A stretch of 64,000 nucleotides of DNA from Phaeosaccion multiseriatum (taxonomy: Eukaryota > Ochrophyta, other classes), in contig OZ218950.1 in NCBI GenBank assembly GCA_965112735.1, positions 5,518,001 through 5,582,000 of the forward strand. Direction: 5' to 3'. Made by a program: the position numbers and the translations under genes. The notes beneath the pieces are model-generated. The model was not told the DNA's origin and did no database searches. It worked only from the letters and a program-made list of their open reading frames with translations. This document shows, piece by piece, positions 1 through 12,230 of the stretch. Each line of letters opens with the position of its first letter. Within the stretch, counting starts at the first letter, position 1.

Positions 1-928
1 GCAGGAGTTTGGGTGGGGAATGTGTATCTAACGCACCCGGCGCAAAATTGGACTCTCGTCACCGCCCCCCCGGCAGGCACGCTCAATTGGAGCAATGGGT
101 GGTGGGGGGTGACTGAAACGCAGTTATTTGACGTTGTGCTCTTCTTCGTCACGGCATGGGGCGGGGTGGGTATGTGGCGTGTCCCCTTCAGGGAAGTGGT
201 GGGGCAGCAGCCGCTGGGTATAGAGCTCCCCGTGTGGCTGGATGAGGCAGCTGGCCATGTCGTGGCTGGAGATGTGGCCCTTATGGCCACGGTCTTCGTG
301 ACAGTGATGATGTCTGGCGGCTCTCTCAAGAGGGTTTGGGATGCTACGCCGGACCAACTAAGTCCGGAGGACCGAGGGGATAAACTGGTGAGTGGCAGGA
401 AGAGTCAAGTGCCGCAGTCAGTCCATCCCCGGTTTCGTGCCGACGCTCTCGCTTGCTCCCCAACTCCGTCCCCAGGTGGGAATACGCCACGGGATGGTTC
501 AACTGCTGCCCATGCTAGCAGTGTGCGTGTGCACCTTGGCTCTTTCCGTCGGGGACGGCAAGGCTGTGTTTGCCAGCCACACTGCGCTGTTAGTGCTGGG
601 CATTGGCATGATTTGCGCGCACATCAACTCGCGAATGATTATGCACCATATGGCCAAGAAGCGGCTTTTGCTGCACGACTTTCTGCCGTCGGTGATTCTT
701 CTCATCGCCGCCATGGTCAACGTGCACTGGACAAGCCTGGGTCTGGGGGCCGACAGTCCACTGGACAAGGTGTGGTTCATAGACGCTGTGCTGATGTACG
801 GTACTGCGTCCTACCTCTACTACGTGCACGGCGTGGTGCAGGACATCTGCAGGTACCTGGGTATTGAGTGCTTTCGCATCTCTGCCCAAGGGTCCAGCAG
901 CAGCGAGTCCAGCGCAAAGAAGGCGTAA
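1..928 (+). CDS. Ethanolamine/choline phosphotransferase (CDP-alcohol phosphatidyltransferase), 3' part
   Basis: Partial gene that enters the window in mid-exon. Exons: <1-387 and 476-928 (stop TAA); the 88-bp intron has donor GTGAGT and acceptor CCCAG, phase 0. The visible protein (about 280 residues) is the C-terminal half of the EPT/CPT family. It shows the NGWWGVTETQ segment that corresponds to the conserved GIIDVTEVQ region, several hydrophobic helices, and the family's end region with SRMIMHHMAKKRLLLHD, matching the conserved VAHMTKSEMHLHD-type stretch. The family makes phosphatidylethanolamine or phosphatidylcholine from CDP-base plus diacylglycerol in the ER membrane. The catalytic DG...AR...G...D...D motif lies upstream of the window, so base specificity cannot be judged. 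The C-terminus is short and serine/lysine rich. Its stop is only 40 bp from the stop of the convergent IFT172 gene. Confidence 0.85.
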
Positions 929-968
929 GAAGGAAGTGCAACTCTCTCTTCTTTCTGTTTCTCTCATT
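929..968. other. 40-bp convergent gap between two stop codons
   Basis: The stop of the phosphotransferase gene (928) and that of IFT172 (969) are only 40 bp apart on opposite strands. The mature transcripts must therefore overlap in their 3' untranslated regions, or the poly(A) sites lie within the opposing coding region. Confidence 0.8.
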
Positions 969-3900
969 TTAGTACTGTGGGCTCTGCGCCTCTCCCGTCC
1001 AAGGACACTTTCGGAGATTGCGCACGTAGGCGTTCCAGTCCCTGCACATCGGCGGCCGAGCAACGCGGGTGAGGGGGCAGGAGGAAGGGGGGGCGAGGGG
1101 TGCATGAGAGAGAGCATCCAAAGAAGCAAGAAGCAAGCCGGTGACGTCGCGCACCCCCCCACCCACCTCTTGTTGGCTTTGCTATTATTGATCTCCAGCA
1201 AGTCCCTCTTGTGGATGGGATATCCCGTGACGATGCACGAGGGTGCGTCTGAGGCGTACAGACCGGCGTACGGGGTGCCCTTGGCTTGGTCTGCGGGCGG
1301 GAGGGCCTGCTCCATCTGCGCGTCCATACACACACTCAACACCCAATCGCGTACCTCCTCTCGGGCCTGAGAGAAAGAGGGAGCAATTGCAGAGAGTGCG
1401 CACAAGGTGGACGAGGTAAGCAACAAACAAAGCGCGAGACAGTGCACAGCTCTTGGGACGAGCGCAGAGGGGCGAGGGAGCGCTTCTCGGCCGCAGCTTT
1501 GACTGTGACTGTCCTCCGCACCTTCTCGTCTGGCAAGTAGTGGTGGGGCGGCAAGACAGTCACCACGGGGACGTTGGAAGCTGAAGCGAAGTCCGAGTTG
1601 TCGATGAGCGTCACGTCGCCCTCGTCGATCACCTTTTTATGTACGTCGGTGGGGGTGGGGGCCATCGCACAAAGCGGGTCAGCGATCAATGAGTAGTTTT
1701 TAAAAATCAAATGCAAAAGTGCAACCAACTTGCGTCGCACAACAAGCGGAGTCGGCGACTCACCTCGGTGAGGTCCACGTATCGGTTGAGGAGCACAAAG
1801 GCGAGGTTGTCGTTGCCTTGCTTCTTGTGGATCTGCCCCCCCACATAGAAGGCCTTGTCTGCGGGGATGATGTCGATGTAGCGCAGAAGGCTGATGGCGA
1901 TTTTGCCCGACAGTTCCTGACAAGACGCGCGGGGACATGTGCGTGGTAGTACGCGTTAAAGATAGTGAGCGAGTGGGTGGGTGAGTGAGTGAGTGAGTGA
2001 GTGAGTGAGTGAGTGAGTTAGGGAGTGAGTGAGTGAGGGAGTTGAGTGAGTCGAGTGGGTGGGTGGTGGGAATCTGCTCCTCTCCCCATATCCATCTCTC
2101 CCCTGCACGCACCAGGAAGTCTTTACTCTGCTGGCTGAGGCACTCCTGCAGCAAGGCGCTGTAGTGCGTGGCCATGAGCAAGTGCTCGAGCTCGTCGGGC
2201 ATGCGCGTGCTGCTGCTGCTGCTTGCCCGGGACCCCTTTGCGCTCTTGGCCACATTGTAGAGCACCGTCCTTAGCCTCTGCAGGGTCTGCTTGTGGTCCT
2301 TGAGCGTCTCGTCGTCCTCGTTTCTCCCCAACACCGCCTTCGTCAACTCCTCGTACATCTCGTACGAAGAAGCCGTGGTCGGGGTACCGTGCTTCAAGTA
2401 GGAAGAAGCAGGAGGGCAGAGAGGCGTAGTAATGAACGTAAGCGAGCCTGATCCGGTCTTCGCCTGCTTGTCTCTTTGACTCACCTCGATGAGCGTGGTC
2501 ACCGCCAAGTCCAAGTTGTTGGGCGGCCCTCCCTCCTCCCTTAGCAGGCCCTTCACCCGAAGGGACACATACTTGTGCAGGATGGCAGCCGACACGCGCT
2601 CCTTGGCCGCCACTTCCCACAGCCGTTCCCAATTCCCTCGCTGGGCCAATATATCCAACGCGGCGTCTAACGGGGCCAAAAGGAAGAGAGAGAGAGACAG
2701 ACACACAGAGAGAGAGAGAGATGATAAGACACGGAGGAGCCTTGAGGACATGAGCCAGCGCAGAGGCGTTGGCTTTGACCTGTCTGTCCTACCTGTCTGG
2801 CCGATCTCCATGAGTTCGTCTGAGGCTCCCCCCTGCACGAGGAGCTTCTGATGCTTGGCCTCCACTTGCTCCTCGAGCCGGGCATCGCCGTGGGCAACGT
2901 CCTTAGCCTTCTCCCACGCCCCTCCCGATATCGCCACCTGTGTGTGTGTGCGTGTGTGTGTGTGCGTTTGTGTGTGTATGTATCGTTGAGCATAGAGAAG
3001 ACAAAAGAAGGAAGGAGTGCAGCGTCAAAGGAGAAAGCCCGAGGCCGCCGACCCCCCCCCCCCCCTCGGCCCCACACCCTCGGCCTCCAACACCCCTCGC
3101 ACCTCTACAGCCTCCTCGGGCTGCCCTGCCTCTCTGAGCATGTCCGCCGCGGCCTCATGCCTCTGGATGCTGCACAGCCGCTTCGCCACCTCTCGTACCA
3201 CTTGCACATATCTGTGGAGGCACAAGAGCGACAGTGGGAGGGAGAGGAATCAATCGGGGGTGGGGAGGTTTTGAGTATCGACCAGAGAGAAGACATGCAG
3301 CGCCTTGGTCCCCACCCACCTATTGGGCTGGTGGTTGCGCGCCACAGCCACGGCACTGTCCCAAATCTCCTCGAGGTCTCTGTGGTTGGCGAGGACGCCT
3401 TGCTTGGCCTGACAGAGATGGAGAGAGAGAGGATAGAGCCGAGCGAGCACCATTCACTGTGAGTACGCGTCGGCCAGAAGTTGACAGAGACGGCAGCAAG
3501 TGCTTTACCTGGAGGTACGCGTCTATAGCCCGGTCCCAGTCTTTGCTTTGCTCCCACATACGGCCGCTGCTGAGGTAATCCGCCTTGGATAAGGAGGGAC
3601 ACATACCAGAGGAGGAAGAGCGAGGAAGACTTGCAGGAGTCAGAGGTGTGAGTGACTGACTACGACAAGGGCCAAGTCAGCTACATCTCCTTCACTGCCA
3701 CGTCGCACGCACCTTGGTCCCCCCCTTGCCCTGCGCGGCCTGATTGCTCTGGTACTTGAGCTGAACCTCCGTCAGCTTGTGCGGCAAGTGCCTCTGGCAG
3801 ACCTTCAGCGCCAGCTCCCACTGACCGGTCTCCTCGTACATGGTCAGGGCCTTGTCCGGTTTGGAGCCAAGGAGGTAAAGCTCCTCTGCCTTGCCGCAGT

Positions 3901-5521
3901 CCCCCGCCGCTCTGAAGTCGTCTCCCTGTCCGCAGTACACGTCCGCCACTGCAGCAGGGTCATGCTCTGTGGACACGCGCATGGCCGCCGCCCAGTCCTT
4001 CTGATGCACATACATGTCCACAGCCTCTCTGCCGAGTCCCACAGGTTTGGGCACGCGCGCGCACACACACACACACACGCACACACCATCCACGAGCAGG
4101 AGTTTGCATGAGCTTGTTATGTATGTACTTCAGCGCGGTTTGAAGCACCGTGGAACAGCAGCAGCAGGGTCTCCGTCTCCATGGCTGGTGAAGCTCTCTC
4201 CCTGACTCACTGACTTACCTCGGCTTGGCGGCCTTAATGAACTCGTCCTCGGCCTCCTTGAAGCGTTCCTCGTCCTCTAGGTAGATGGCGTACTGAGAAG
4301 ATAACAGAGTAAGAGGGTGTGAGGGTGAGAGGGCGTGGATAAGAGGGTACGAGGGAGGGGAGGTCGGGAGACGCGCGAGAGGGGCAGTGAGGGGCAGTGA
4401 GGGCCACGGCAGCTCACTTGGGGGGGTGAGCGTTGGGTTTTCTGTGCTGTTTGCTCTCTTCCCCCTCCTCCTCCTCCTCCTCCTCCTCCGCCGCCGCCGC
4501 CGCCGCCGCTCCCCTCGCCCCTTTCGACTCCTATAACGTACGTGCCCGTGCCGCAACGTACATACCTTGAGGTGAATGTCCGGCAGCTTGCTCGGGCATG
4601 CCGACTTGGCAAGCTCGAAGGCGTGTTCGAAAGAGGAGCCGCTCTCCGTGGCGTAGTCGATGGCAGCCTCGATGAGGCCCTGCTTCAGAAGCATCTTGGC
4701 GCCTGGATATGGGCAGCGATTGATTGGAGGATAGGTAGATAGATAGTGAACGTCAGCAGACCATTCGATATTGGGACTCACTACTACTACTCAATGTTGT
4801 GTAACGTCCTGCTCGCTACACTCACTGCACTCATACCACTCATACCACTCATACCACTCATACCACTCGTGTACCACTCATACCACTCGTACCACTCATA
4901 CCACTCGTACCTGCGTCGCCTCCCAGCGCGAGGGCCCAGGCGTAGGCTACCCTCCTCTGCGCTTGCGGCCCCCCGTGGAAGTTGGCGACTCGGAGTGCGT
5001 CCTCCCACATGTCGTTTGAGCGGTACATGTTGACTGCAGAGAGCCACTCCCCTGCCTCCGTGTAATGGTGCTCGGCCTGTACGCGCAAAGAAGCACACAC
5101 ACACACACACGATTGAGTGTTGCACCATTGACCCACAGTGAAAGCACCGCCAAGAAGCTTAGGATACACAGGCTGTGAATACACGCATGTGTGGGTGTAT
5201 AATGTTTATATACGCATCGAGCTAACATAACAGCACCGCGCCCATGCCGTACGTACCTGCTTGAGGTCCCCCTCCATCTCGAGCTGTTGCGCCAGGTACT
5301 GATGCGTCTCCTTGACGTGCTCGGGGCGGTGCGTGGACACGAGGCGCACCATGGCGTCGTACTTGCGCCCCTTCTTGTACATGTTGATGGCCAGGTCCAC
5401 CTCGTTCACCTTCGCACGGCCACAGGAGAGGAGAGGAGGGGAGGGGAGCACACACACCAGGTGAGCAAACGTCCGATCTCAACTATCTCAGCGGTCCGAA
5501 AGACGTCTCTTTTCCGTGTGT

Positions 5522-5559
<38 letters not shown>

Positions 5560-8500
5560 CGCACTATCCACCCACCTGCAAGTAGAGCTTCTCCGCCTCT
5601 CGAAGCTTGTTCTGCGCCTCGAACTTCTGCGCTTGATCGATGTGCAACATGCGCACCTCCCCCTCGCTCATGTATGTCGAGGCAAGCTTGTGCGCTGCCT
5701 CCCACATGTTGGCCTCTGTGTACATGTCCACGGCTTGTTGGGGGAGTTCGGCATCCACAAAGAAGCGCTCTGCCTGAGCGTATTGCTTGGCCTGCTCGTA
5801 GTGCCTGGCCAGCCTCTTGTAGTACGGCTTGGCGGCCGAGCCCCCCGCGGCGTCGAGGTTCTCGACAAGCTGCGTGGCCTTGGTCCACTGACGGGCGTTG
5901 AGCGCCGCTTCGATGGCCTTGACGTTGACACGGGCCTCGATGTAGTGGTTGATGGCCATATCCACCTGATGGAGGATTGAAGTCAACAAGCAAGAAAAAA
6001 TCAGCAAGCACGTGTGTGTGTGTGCTTAGCAATCTTGCCTCCCTCCTGGACCATGTGTCTCCCCTCCTGGTCCTCCTGTTCCAAGGTCCCAGCCACACCC
6101 TGCCGTCCGCCCCCTCCCTACCTGCTTCTGTGAGACGAGCCAGTCCCCCCACATCTCCTGCAGCCCGACCACGTCTTGCGGGAAGGAGCGCCTGGCCAGA
6201 TCCACGGCCTTTCTGAAGGCGTTACCCTTGACGAAGCTGTCCATGGCCCTCTGCAATTGGTCCATCTCCTCGTAGAACTCCCCTGTGTGTGTGTGCGTGT
6301 GGGCGCGTTATGCATAGTTCGGCACAGACATGTGAGTAGGAGGAAGTACACATGTTTGACACACGTTGTTTGCTCGGTCCGTGCATGTACCAACAGCATG
6401 ACTCGGGAGAGAGAGTACAGCCCGCCTTCCAGTACAGTACAGTACCTGCTCTGTCGTGCATGCCGGCCGCTGACAAGGCAGACGCCACTGTGTCAAACCA
6501 TTGTGAGCGGTTCGGGACGTTGTGGTCTCCGAGCACTCGAGCGGCCTGTTCGTTGGGGGTTGGGGTGGGGTGGGTCGGGTTGGGTTGGGTTGGGTTAGGA
6601 TGGGTTGGGATGGGTTGGGTTGGGTTGGGTTAGGATGGGGTAAGTTGGGTTAGGATGGGTTAGGATGGGTTAGGATGGGTTAGGATGGGTTAGGATGGGT
6701 TAGGATGGGTTAGGATGGGTTGGGCCTGGCAGCAGGGACACGGCATGCGGCATCAGCAGTGTTGTACCGACGGACGCGCTGGGGCGACACACAAAGAGCC
6801 TTAGCTAAGCCTACCTGCGCGGGCAGCCCCCCCTTGAGATAGAGCTTCATGGCCTGCTCCAGGTCTCCCTCCTTCTCCTTCAGCGCTGCCGCTCGCTCCT
6901 CCTGTCGTGCGGGACAGAGAGAAGGGGTGTATACGATTGGCACGAAGCGAACAGATGCACATAGCTGTGGAGTACCATACGCACCAACCCCCTTGCAGCC
7001 AAGCCCCTTCGAAGGCTTATCTATCTGCCGGCCACGCCCTGACTGACTGTCTGACTGGCTGACTGACTGACCTGATTTGTGTCGAGGAGGAGCTGGAAGT
7101 ATCTTTGCGACATTTCAGACACAACGTCGTCGGACAGCCTGCGGTTCTTGGCCAGGACGAGGGCCTCTTCGTACTGCTGCAGCTTGTCGTACATCGAGAT
7201 GGCCTCGTCCACACGGCCCTTGATAGAGAGAGACAGACACGGCATAGAGAGGGGGTTAGAGGCATCCATCCATCCAGACCAGCACACGCACACACGCACA
7301 CACTCACACACTCACACACTCACACACTCACACACTCACACACTCACACACTCACACACTCACACACGCACACACGCACACACTCACAGACACCACCACC
7401 ATACCACCATCGGTCCCTCACCTGCGCCACCAACACGTCCTCCGCAGCCCGAATGTCCTTGTTGAGCAGCGCCATGCGATACTTGACGTTCCAGTGCTCT
7501 CTCGGAGGCACGCCCATCTCCTTGGCCTGCCTGGCGGTCACGTTGATGGCGGCCAGATACGAGGCCCTGCTGACGTCGCACAAGGCGGCGGCGCACCTCT
7601 GCGCGATGTTCATGTCCCCGTGCTCGAGCGCCATCCCCTCGAGTTGCTTCCACATGGCCTCGGCCTCGGGAGTTACCTAAGGATGGGGGTCAGGGGGCGG
7701 CGGCAGAGGCAAGTTTGCAGAGGTGCAAGGCAGTCAGATACCCAATTCCGCCCCGCCCCAGCGTGACACAGGGTGATGAGCAGTGCAGTGCGTACCCAGT
7801 GCAGGACTCATTGCGAACCCCCACTACCTTACTGCGGCTCATGGCAGCCCTCATATCTGCCTTGCTGCAACTCGTGCCGGGCCTCCACTGCCTTACTGCA
7901 AGTCCCCAAGCATCCACTACTCCACTGCCTTGCTGTGACTCACTGCGCACCTCGAGTGGCTGCAAGATGTCCATGGCCCTGTCGTAGTCTCTGTCGTCGA
8001 TGGCCGTGCCGAATTCAATGAGCGCCTCGTCGAGGAGGTAGCTTGCCTCCCGATACCCCTCATTCACCACCACTTCGGTGCGACCCTTGGCGCGCTCGAT
8101 CTCATACACGTCTCCGCGGATGGTGTGGTTCGTCACCTGGGGAGAGATGATAACAGATGTGTTCTAAGCCTCCTTCGCTCTATGTGTGCACGTAGTCGAG
8201 GACGAGGAAAGGCACCAACATCCTACCTGGTCAGGCGCATGGATGTTGTACCACACACACAGCGTGTTCCTGCTCTGTGCCACCACCACATCGCTGTCCG
8301 GCACCCATTGCACGTATGTGCAGAAGTTGAGCAGAGTCGAGCGGGTCTGCGTGTCCACACTATGGAGGGAGGGAGACAGAGCAAGACGAAGGGGAGGAGA
8401 ACGCGCAAACGTTAGGGATCGTTAAGGATCAACACAGCAAGACAATAACCAGGCATTGGCGCACTCACTTGTAGAGGTGAAGCTGCCTGAGCCTGTCTCT

Positions 8501-11500
8501 GAAGATCAAGAGGTTTCCCCTCTCATTCAGCTCCAGCCAATCGATCTTGCTGTCGTGATTGATGCTGGTGCGAGCCCCTGTGATGAGGTGCTTGATATTG
8601 ATGCTCTGTTGGTCGAGCAGGTACGCCACTTTCTTATTCTGCCCCCCAGACTCCTTGGGGAGCTCCTCGCCGTCATCAGAGATATTCCTGACAAGAGCCG
8701 CGAGTAGACAGCAGGAAGGAGCACGTCAGGCCAGAGGTTTGGCCCCCACGCAGTCAATGGCATCAACGACCCAGCCATGCTGGTAGTGCATGCAAGAGCG
8801 GAGCCACACACCTTGGAGGTCTCTCATTGAGCCTGACACTAAGCAGGTGCGCCGAAGTGTGGTCGGTGCGGATGCTGCCGAGGATTTCGTTCCTACCGTA
8901 CTCCACGATGCTGAGCTCTCCCGCCAGATACACCATGGCCGCGCTGCTGTTCTCAAACATGTACTTCTCCTGTCGAAAGAAAGAAAGAAAGCAGAGCAAG
9001 CAAAAATACGAGGGCAGAGAAGACAGTCACACAGTGAGGCCAAACCAAGCTCTCTGGGCCTGCCTGCTTGGAAGGGAGAGAGGGAGGGAGGGCGCCACAT
9101 ACCATAACATACATACCTGTCCGGAGCTGCCTTGCCAAGGGATCTCCGACAGCTTGAAGGTGTCGAGATCGCCCAGGAGGAGCGTTTCGGAAGTGTTGGC
9201 CACCACAAAGCGATCCTGGAAGATGTTGATTTTGGTAATCTCGCAGCCGAAGCTCGACTTGAGCACAATCCTCGTGCCGGAGGAGAGCCTCTTAACGATG
9301 ACCTGGCTGAGGCTGACGTACGTGAACTCGAACTTGCCCTTGTACCGGGTGCGCTTGACACAGGCGTCGTACATGTCCACCACCCCGCACAGGGCGCCGA
9401 CAGCGAGACGGCTGCCATCCGCCTTCCAGCCCTGTACGACGGAGGAAGAGAAGACCGTATGCACATACATGCAGGTCAATGGAGGGTGCTACTGGCCACT
9501 GCTCCCCTCTCGTACAACCAACCACCCCCCCACCCCCCCGCATGCCATCCTCTCTCCTCACCAGAGCCGTGACGGTGTACATATTCTCCACGATCTTGGC
9601 CCCCACCTCCTCCCACGTGTCTGCCCGGGCGTCGAAATAGAAGGTGTAGAAGGAGTTGTAATTGCCCAGCACGATGGCATCCCCGGTGGGGTTGGCCGCG
9701 GCCAATGTGAATTCTCTGCAGTTCGGATCATTGCCATAGTCGAATGTTCGGATCAGACCTCCGTCCGAGTCGTAGAAAACAACCTGCCACATGCCACACG
9801 CGGGGACAGGGGGGGGGGGGAGGAAGGAATTTGACTTTGCTTAGAGCCTTGTGCCTTATCAGCATGGGCATCCACAGCCGCGGCCCTCCTTCGGATGCTT
9901 TGGGGATTCCTTCCCAGCCGCGTCTTCTCTCTCTTCTCTCTCTTCTCTCTCTTCTCTTGCACTTCTCGCCCACGTCTGTGGCCTGCAAGACCGCCGCACC
10001 CCTCCGGCCTCTCTCTCTGACTCTCCCTGTCCCTCTCTCTCTGACTCTCCCCCTCCCTTTCTCTCTGACTCCCCCCCTCCCTCTCTCTCTGACTCTCCCC
10101 CTCCCTCTCTCTCTGACTCTCCCCCTCCCTTTCTCTCTGACTCTCCCCCTCCCTCTCTCTCTGACTCTTCCTCTCCCTCTCTCTCTGACTCTCCCACTCC
10201 CTTTCTCTCTGACTCCCCCCCTCCCTCTCTCTGACTCTCCCCCTCCCTTTCTCTCTGACTCCCCCCCTCCCTCTCTCTCTGACTCTCCCTTTCCCTTTCT
10301 CTCTGACTCCCCCCCTCCCTCTCTCTCTGACTCTCCTTTTCCCTCTCTCTCTGATTCTCCCCCTCCCTCTCTCTCTGACTCTCCCCCTCCCTCTCTCTCT
10401 GACTCTCCCCCTCCCTCTCTCTCTGACTCTCCCCCACCCTCTCTCTCTGACTCTCCCCCTCCCTTTCTCTCTGACTCTCCCCCTCCCTCTCTCTGACTCT
10501 CACTTTCCCTCTCTCTCTGACTCTCCCCCCCTCCCTTTCTCTCTGACTCTCCCCCTCTGGCCTCTCTCTCTGACTCTCCCTCTCCCTTTCTCTCTGACTC
10601 TCTCCCTCCCTCTCTCTCTGGCCTCTCTCTCCCCCTCTCTCTCCGCCCCCCCTCCCCCCCTTCTCTCTCTGTGTGTGTGTCTGTCTGTCTCTCCCTCTCT
10701 CTCTCTCTCCCACCTTTCCGTCGTTTCCAGCGACGCACACGGCGTGGCCCCAACTGAGAGCAAAAGGCACACATGTGTGCATCCCGAGCTTGGTGTGACT
10801 CGGGCCTAGAGAGGACAAGGAAAGCATGGCGGAGGTGTGGTGCAAGGGGGGGTGTGGAGGAGGGAGGATGCAGCGCGCTCTTGAATACGCCACAGCTCTC
10901 CAACAAAGCAAACAAACTCTTCACTCCCTCTTCCTCGTCACCTGCTCCGTTGTCGTCGAAGAAGAAGCGGTAGAGCGTGCAGTCCGCGTGAGCACTGACA
11001 ATTCCGTTCCCATCGGGCGACGCTGCGAGGGCCGTGACGTAGGAGCTAGTGGCGTACAGCGTGGCGGGGCGGTTCGTCTTGAGCTGCCCGATCTTCACCT
11101 TGCCCTCCGCCAGGGAAAATACTATGTCGTTGGGGTGGTCGGTGGGCCACACCAGAGCAGTGATCGGGCTGGACACGAGAGCAAGACAAGGAGGAGAAGA
11201 GTTTGTTTTGTGAGTGGTACCCTGTGTTTGAAATGACCACCTTGCCTTCACTCACCTAGTCTGTGGAAATTTGTTGCAGATGCTCTTCTTCTCTCCCCAG
11301 TCTATGCCCAGCTTGTAAACGAAGACAATATTGTCGCTCTGTAGAAAAAGTACGTATTGTAAGAGAAGCACAAGTTAGACCTCTGTTTCCGTAGTCTGGG
11401 GGCGCCAAACTCCTATACCCTCTCTCTCTCTCTCTTGCCTGTGCAATGGCCAGCTTGGTGGAGTCCTCAGAGAAGGCCATGGAGCGCACCGTGTACTCCT

Positions 11501-12046
11501 GGTAGAAGGACGAGAGAGACGACACGAGGGACGAAACATGCGGGCAAGGAGCGAGTGACGCTCAATCGTCAAGTTCTGATACCGCAGTCGTCAAGCAAGG
11601 CAGGCAGGCCCCCCCTTGCGTTCATAACCGTACCTTCATGCCCTTCTCGGCAGGCTTGGTGCTGAACTTATCCCCCTTCTCGCCATTCTCGTCGTATAAG
11701 ACCACCTGAACACAGACGCGCAGGAAGACAACGGCCACCAGCAGCAGCAGCAGCGGCAGAAGGGGAAGTCAGACAGGCAGCGAGTTTGGAGGCACCTCTC
11801 TGCCACCGAAGTGCCTGAGCTGCGTCGCAGATGCGCCCTGTTGAGAGGGTCTATCCTCTCCATTTTCTGCGCCTATACACTGCACCCTCCCCGGCCAGCT
11901 TCCCTCCTGGCACGTACCACTCGGTCTGTCGTGCAGACTGCGAATTTGCGATTGTTTGGAGCCCAGGCAACCGCAGTGACCTTCTGCAGAGAGAGGTTCT
12001 CCCTCTCCGTCGGCTGGAGCACCGTCTTGAGATGCCGAAGCTGCAT
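969..12046 (-). CDS. IFT172: Intraflagellar transport protein IFT172 (IFT-B complex)
   Basis: Complete 33-exon gene, 1765 codons plus stop. Exons in transcription order: 12046-11918, 11705-11634, 11498-11439, 11338-11256, 11168-10942, 10805-10714, 9783-9562, 9431-9117, 8969-8812, 8687-8469, 8359-8227, 8136-7951, 7676-7422, 7218-7072, 6901-6815, 6545-6446, 6282-6122, 5965-5576, 5409-5257, 5076-4911, 4702-4566, 4292-4219, 4028-3713, 3583-3509, 3408-3320, 3211-3103, 2937-2793, 2666-2485, 2391-2113, 1916-1764, 1632-1522, 1366-1167, 1041-969. The start MQLRHLKT and then [10 protein letters not shown] match the family start. Residues about 1-630 are WD-repeat propellers ([30 protein letters not shown]); the rest is TPR-like solenoid ([30 protein letters not shown]). 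Length is close to animal IFT172 (about 1750). IFT172 is a peripheral IFT-B subunit needed for the anterograde-to-retrograde switch at the ciliary tip. Intron 3 appears to be GC-AG (donor at 11438). Its presence implies a flagellate stage. Confidence 0.96.
1964..2070. repeat. (GAGT)n microsatellite in IFT172 intron 29
   Basis: About 20 copies of GAGT with interruptions between exons 29 and 30 of IFT172. Confidence 0.9.
4829..4910. repeat. ATACCACTC 9-mer repeat at a donor site in IFT172 intron 20
   Basis: About nine imperfect copies. Read on the coding strand the intron starts directly with GTACGAGTG-GTATGAGTG units at 4910, so the first unit is the donor site. Confidence 0.85.
5523..5558. 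repeat. (GT)n microsatellite in IFT172 intron 18
   Basis: An uninterrupted run of about 17 GT dinucleotides, CA on the coding strand. Confidence 0.9.
6556..6724. repeat. Telomere-like GGGTTAGGAT repeat in IFT172 intron 15
   Basis: Begins as GGGTT pentamers and passes into at least eight copies of the 10-mer GGGTTAGGAT. On the transcribed (-) strand it reads AACCC/AACCCATCCT and serves as the pyrimidine-containing stretch before the acceptor at 6546. Confidence 0.85.
7285..7388. repeat. CACACACT octamer repeat in IFT172 intron 13
   Basis: About a dozen copies of CACACACT flanked by CACACACG variants. Confidence 0.9.
10009..10645. repeat. 24-bp minisatellite in IFT172 intron 6
   Basis: About 25 tandem copies of CTCTCTCTGACTCTCCCCCT-type 24-bp units with small variations, almost purely pyrimidine on the + strand. 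It fills most of the 930-bp intron 6 (10713-9784). It keeps long frames open on both strands (Ser-Asp-Ser-Pro and Glu-Ser-Glu-Arg repeats), which are artefacts. Confidence 0.9.
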
Positions 12047-12230
12047 GATTGCCCCGGGCACTGCTGCTCCTGCTGCCCTTTCGCTCCCTCTACACCAGAT
12101 CCCGCAACGGACAGAGGTGACAGGGTTTGGGGGGGGGGGTGCCCAAGTAAGGAGAGCAGTTTCAGCACGAATTTTGGAGAACTTTCCCCCTCTACAAAAG
12201 AGGACAAAGAGAAAGAGAAAGAACGAAGAC
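12047..12230. promoter_or_regulatory. Divergent promoter, IFT172 / CTL
   Basis: 184 bp between two opposed ATGs. It holds a GC-rich part near IFT172, a run of about 11 G at 12129-12140, and a GA-rich purine stretch just before the CTL start. No clear TATA box. Both 5' UTRs must be contained here, so it must act as a compact two-way promoter. Confidence 0.6.

Noticed and set aside
10009-10645. CRISPR-like regular array
   Set aside because: The 24-bp units are contiguous with no unique spacers; it is a tandem minisatellite in a eukaryotic intron.
9728-11251. Long - strand open frame (about 500 codons) rich in Glu-Ser-Glu-Arg, and matching + strand Ser-Asp-Ser-Pro frame
   Set aside because: Both are produced by the 24-bp minisatellite in IFT172 intron 6; the conserved IFT172 exons on either side are spliced in a different frame.
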